Shown here in pieces: positions 13,869-15,920 of a stretch of 15,920 nucleotides of DNA (position 1 is the first letter of the stretch; every line of letters begins with the position of its first letter). The DNA comes from DASWHK01 sp036398215 (GTDB taxonomy: Bacteria > Acidobacteriota > UBA890). Below the pieces are notes generated by a model that did no database searches, was not told the DNA's origin, and was given only the letters and a program-made list of their open reading frames with translations. The DNA lies in contig DASWHK010000201.1 of NCBI GenBank assembly GCA_036398215.1, positions 1 to 15,920 on the forward strand, in the 5' to 3' direction. The position numbers and the translations under genes were made by a program.

Positions 13869-15122
13869 ATGCGGCGGGTTTATTTGTTGGTGACGGTCGC
13901 GGTTTCGTTGGCGGCACTCGCGGTGGGGATGGTCGGACTGCTGGCCGCGGCGCCTGATCCCGAGGTAGCGACGCGGGGGAATGAACAGCAAGGCGACGTT
14001 CTTCGCGGGGTTGAAAACGGGCGTGAGATCTTCCGCTACGACACCTTCGGCGACGAACAGCTCTGGACCGATGTCCTGCGGCTGCACGAGGTGATCGCGA
14101 CCGTCGACCCGGCAACCGCGCTGGCCGTTGGCCTGAAGGTCGATGCGGAAGCGCTACCAGCGGAGGTGGTCGCCGCGGTGGACGCGGGGCAGATCGATCT
14201 GACCGACCCGGCCGTCACGCTCGAGTTGCTCCGTTTGAATGCGGTCGTCGGCGTGATCGGCCAGGTGAGCGATACAGGCGAGCTGGCCAGTATCGGCACC
14301 ACCTGCGCGCTGTGCCACTCGTCGGTTGACGATTCGGTCGCCCCAGGCATCGGCAGGCGCCTGGACGGATGGGCGAATACCGACCTGAATGTGGGCGCGA
14401 TCGTGGCCCTCTCGCCCGCACTCGATGACGCCACCCGAGCCGAGTTCAATGCGTGGGGACCCGGTAAGTACGATCCTCGGCACCACGGGTTCAACGGCAC
14501 CAGCATCATGCCGTTGAACACGCCGTCGATCCCGGTCGTCATCCCGCCGATCTACGGCCTGCTCGGTGTCGACTTCGAGACGTTCACCGGTGATGGACCG
14601 ATCTCGTACTGGAACAGCTACGTCGGCGTATCGCAGATGGGCGGACAGGGCAGCTTCGAGGACCCGCGCATCGACCTGTCGATCGTCCAGACTCCGGATC
14701 TCGTCACACCGAAGTTGCAGGCGCTTCTCGACTACCAGCTGAGCCTGCAGCCCCCCCGAGCACCGATGGGGAGCTTTGATCCGGTGTCCGCTGCGCGAGG
14801 CGGAAGTGTGTTTCGCAACGAGGCAGGGTGCATCACGTGCCACCAGCTACCCAATTACACAGACGTGCGCAGCGGGCCGAGCGGCGAGCCTTTCCTGCAC
14901 TCTCCTGCGGAGGTCGGCGCCGACCCCGCGTACGCGGCCCGCTCGGCCACCGGCTTGTATCGCACCACGCCCCTGCGCGCCCTATGGCAGCACGCGCCGT
15001 ACTTCCATGACGGGAGCGCGCTCGACCTGCCGGCGGTCGTCGACCACTACAACCAGCACTTCGGGCTGAACCTGACCGACGCGCAAAAGGCGGACCTGGT
15101 GGAATACCTGAAGTTCCTCTGA
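13869..15122 (+). CDS. secreted di-heme cytochrome c
   Basis: The 417-residue protein has an N-terminal signal or anchor (RRVYLLVTVAVSLAALAVGM, about 2-21) and two heme c attachment motifs, CALCH at 146-150 and CITCH at 321-325. The C-terminal part, TTPLRALWQHAPYFHDGSAL followed by VVDHYNQHFGLNLTDAQKADLVEYLKFL, is like the end of di-heme peroxidase and RoxA-type cytochromes, where threonine-proline and HDGS segments line a heme. The N-terminal NGREIFRYDTFGDEQLWTDVLRLHEVI segment belongs to a recurrent group of uncharacterised cytochromes. It should act in the periplasm as an electron-transfer or oxidising protein; substrate unknown. The ATG at 13869 follows GGGAGGA six bases upstream. No partner redox gene lies next to it. 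It converges with the MazF gene. Confidence 0.9.
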   Translation: MRRVYLLVTVAVSLAALAVGMVGLLAAAPDPEVATRGNEQQGDVLRGVENGREIFRYDTFGDEQLWTDVLRLHEVIATVDPATALAVGLKVDAEALPAEVVAAVDAGQIDLTDPAVTLELLRLNAVVGVIGQVSDTGELASIGTTCALCHSSVDDSVAPGIGRRLDGWANTDLNVGAIVALSPALDDATRAEFNAWGPGKYDPRHHGFNGTSIMPLNTPSIPVVIPPIYGLLGVDFETFTGDGPISYWNSYVGVSQMGGQGSFEDPRIDLSIVQTPDLVTPKLQALLDYQLSLQPPRAPMGSFDPVSAARGGSVFRNEAGCITCHQLPNYTDVRSGPSGEPFLHSPAEVGADPAYAARSATGLYRTTPLRALWQHAPYFHDGSALDLPAVVDHYNQHFGLNLTDAQKADLVEYLKFL

Positions 15123-15154
15123 GTCGCATTCGTCATCATCGGTGCCTGACTCAG
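15119..15154. repeat. inverted repeat spanning both convergent stop codons
   Basis: CTGAGTC (15119-15125) and GACTCAG (15148-15154) form a perfect seven-base stem around a 22-base loop. The left arm contains the cytochrome stop (15120-15122) and the right arm the MazF stop (15151-15153), so the structure is symmetric about the convergent gene ends. It may act as a bidirectional transcript end or stabiliser, but the loop is long and there is no T-run. Confidence 0.3.
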
Positions 15155-15558
15155 CGCCTTGTGGGCCCCTGTGCGCTCGACTCGGCTGACTCCGAACCTG
15201 CTGACCCTGATTCACTATCGAGGCCGAGAAACAGAGCAAGCCCTTCGTCGATCGCTCGGAGCTGGTCAGGCGCCACTGGCCCGAATGCGCGCCTGATGCG
15301 ACGCTTGTCGACAGACCGAACCTGGTCGACAAGAGCGTATGACCGCTTTTTCAGGCCACTTTCGCCCGGGCTCAAGGCTGGATATAGGGCCCCCTCGCCC
15401 GCTGTGCCGGTGACCGGAACGATCCCGATGAGCGGGAAACGCTGGTCGGCCACGACGTCTGGATCGCTCACCACGACGCAGGGGTGCACGCCACGCTGCT
15501 CGTGTCCGACGGTCGGATCGAGACCGAGAACCACGATCGTGCCGCGTTCGAGCGTCAC
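15151..15558 (-). CDS. mazF: MazF/PemK-type toxin (mRNA endoribonuclease)
   Basis: This 135-residue protein matches the MazF/PemK fold: an N-terminal LERGTIVVLGLDPTVGHEQRGVHPCVVVSD (the conserved GxEQxGxRP loop appears as GHEQRGVHP), IGIVPVTGT, and LKKRSYALVDQVRSVDKRRI, the usual strand before the last helix. Free MazF cleaves mRNA at short sequences in the cytoplasm and is neutralised by its antitoxin. The GTG start overlaps the antitoxin stop by four bases (GTGA), indicating translational coupling and an intact operon. The normal core ends near FLGLD; about 17 extra residues rich in Ser, Glu and Gly follow, an unusual but probably harmless tail. All core motifs are intact, so an active toxin is likely. 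Confidence 0.92.
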   Translation of the reverse strand: MTLERGTIVVLGLDPTVGHEQRGVHPCVVVSDPDVVADQRFPLIGIVPVTGTAGEGALYPALSPGESGLKKRSYALVDQVRSVDKRRIRRAFGPVAPDQLRAIDEGLALFLGLDSESGSAGSESAESSAQGPTRR

Positions 15559-15863
15559 TCTTCGCCTTCCACCCAGCCCTGGTCCGGAATCCAGCGCACC
15601 TCGGTTCCCGCCTCCAGGTCGACGAGGTCCGCGACGTCCTCCTCGGGGAGGCCGTCTGCCCAGGCGGTGAACGCCTCTTCGGCGAGCTCGGAGGTCTCCG
15701 GGTGCGGCGATCGAAGGGAGCGCTCCAGTGCGTCGCGCCGCCGCCGGCGTAGCTCCCGTCGAACGCCCTCGAGTACGAACCTGCTGCGGTTCTTCTCGAG
15801 CCGGTCAATCTCTTCCACCAGCTTGGCCGGAAGCGTGACGGTAACTCGTGCGGTTGTGCCCAT
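15555..15863 (-). CDS. ribbon-helix-helix antitoxin of the MazEF pair
   Basis: The 102-residue protein starts with a ribbon-helix-helix DNA-binding segment: ARVTVTLPAKLVEEIDRLEKNRSRFVLEGVRREL (about 5-38), the beta strand followed by two helices typical of CopG/MazE-like antitoxins. An acidic C-terminal part with ADGLPEEDVADLVDLE and PDQGWVEGEE would bind and block the toxin. I prefer the ATG at 15863 because GGAGGT lies ten bases upstream and the product then begins just before the DNA-binding strand; an in-frame ATG at 15890 would add nine residues without a good ribosome binding site. The gene is coupled to mazF by a four-base overlap and probably represses its own operon through the palindrome upstream. 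Confidence 0.85.
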   Translation of the reverse strand: MGTTARVTVTLPAKLVEEIDRLEKNRSRFVLEGVRRELRRRRRDALERSLRSPHPETSELAEEAFTAWADGLPEEDVADLVDLEAGTEVRWIPDQGWVEGEE

Positions 15864-15895
15864 GTGCTCATACACCTCCAGTGGCATCATATTCT

Positions 15896-15911
15896 GAGTA
15901 TGATCATACTC
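15896..15911. promoter_or_regulatory. perfect 16-base palindrome, probable operator of the toxin-antitoxin operon
   Basis: GAGTATGATCATACTC is its own reverse complement and lies 33 bases upstream of the antitoxin ATG. On the minus strand it contains TATGAT, one mismatch from a -10 element; the matching -35 would fall beyond the window edge. A second TATGAT occurs a few bases downstream. Ribbon-helix-helix antitoxins bind such short symmetric sites to repress their own operon, which makes an operator the natural reading. Confidence 0.6.
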
Positions 15912-15920
15912 CGGTCGGAC

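Overview
This is a GC-rich bacterial window with dense coding. It suggests a soil or marine heterotroph, possibly Acidobacteriota or a neighbouring phylum. That placement is an inference from three things: high GC, several secreted amidohydrolases with Gly/Arg-rich linkers, and the DUF4143-ATPase and MazEF cargo. No rRNA or marker gene is present to confirm it.

Left and centre (about 1-10800) is almost entirely minus-strand. Read 5' to 3' on that strand it holds: a secreted amidohydrolase-fold protein that has lost its metal ligands (10791-9238); a large secreted double amidohydrolase with one intact and one degenerate domain (9165-6421); a secreted two-domain M16 zinc peptidase split by a single frameshift (6340-3559); a 58-codon antitoxin-like remnant (3552-3376); a second secreted, apparently active amidohydrolase (3278-1917); a broken PIN-domain toxin remnant (1885-1622); and a flavin disulfide oxidoreductase (1625-222). 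The first codons of another minus-strand gene lie at the left edge. An APC amino-acid permease (11052-12380) is transcribed divergently from the head of this cluster. The simplest reading is an extracytoplasmic peptide or amino-acid-derivative scavenging locus: M16 peptidase and amidohydrolases process substrates outside the cytoplasm, and the permease imports products.

Right part (12400-15920) is a patchwork of independent genes. A DUF4143 AAA ATPase on the minus strand has a near-consensus promoter that appears to give a leaderless mRNA. A plus-strand secreted di-heme cytochrome c follows. At the right edge is a complete minus-strand MazEF-type toxin-antitoxin pair with a perfect 16-base palindrome just upstream of the antitoxin. 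The intergenic stretch 13552-13868 holds regulatory palindromes and possibly a gene remnant.

The main points of interest are the set of three amidohydrolase folds of which only one keeps its metal site (with a further intact one nearby), the M16 frameshift at a G4C4 run, the toxin-antitoxin relics on both sides of an amidohydrolase gene, and the leaderless promoter architecture of the ATPase gene. I see no CRISPR array, tRNA, rRNA or insertion sequence.
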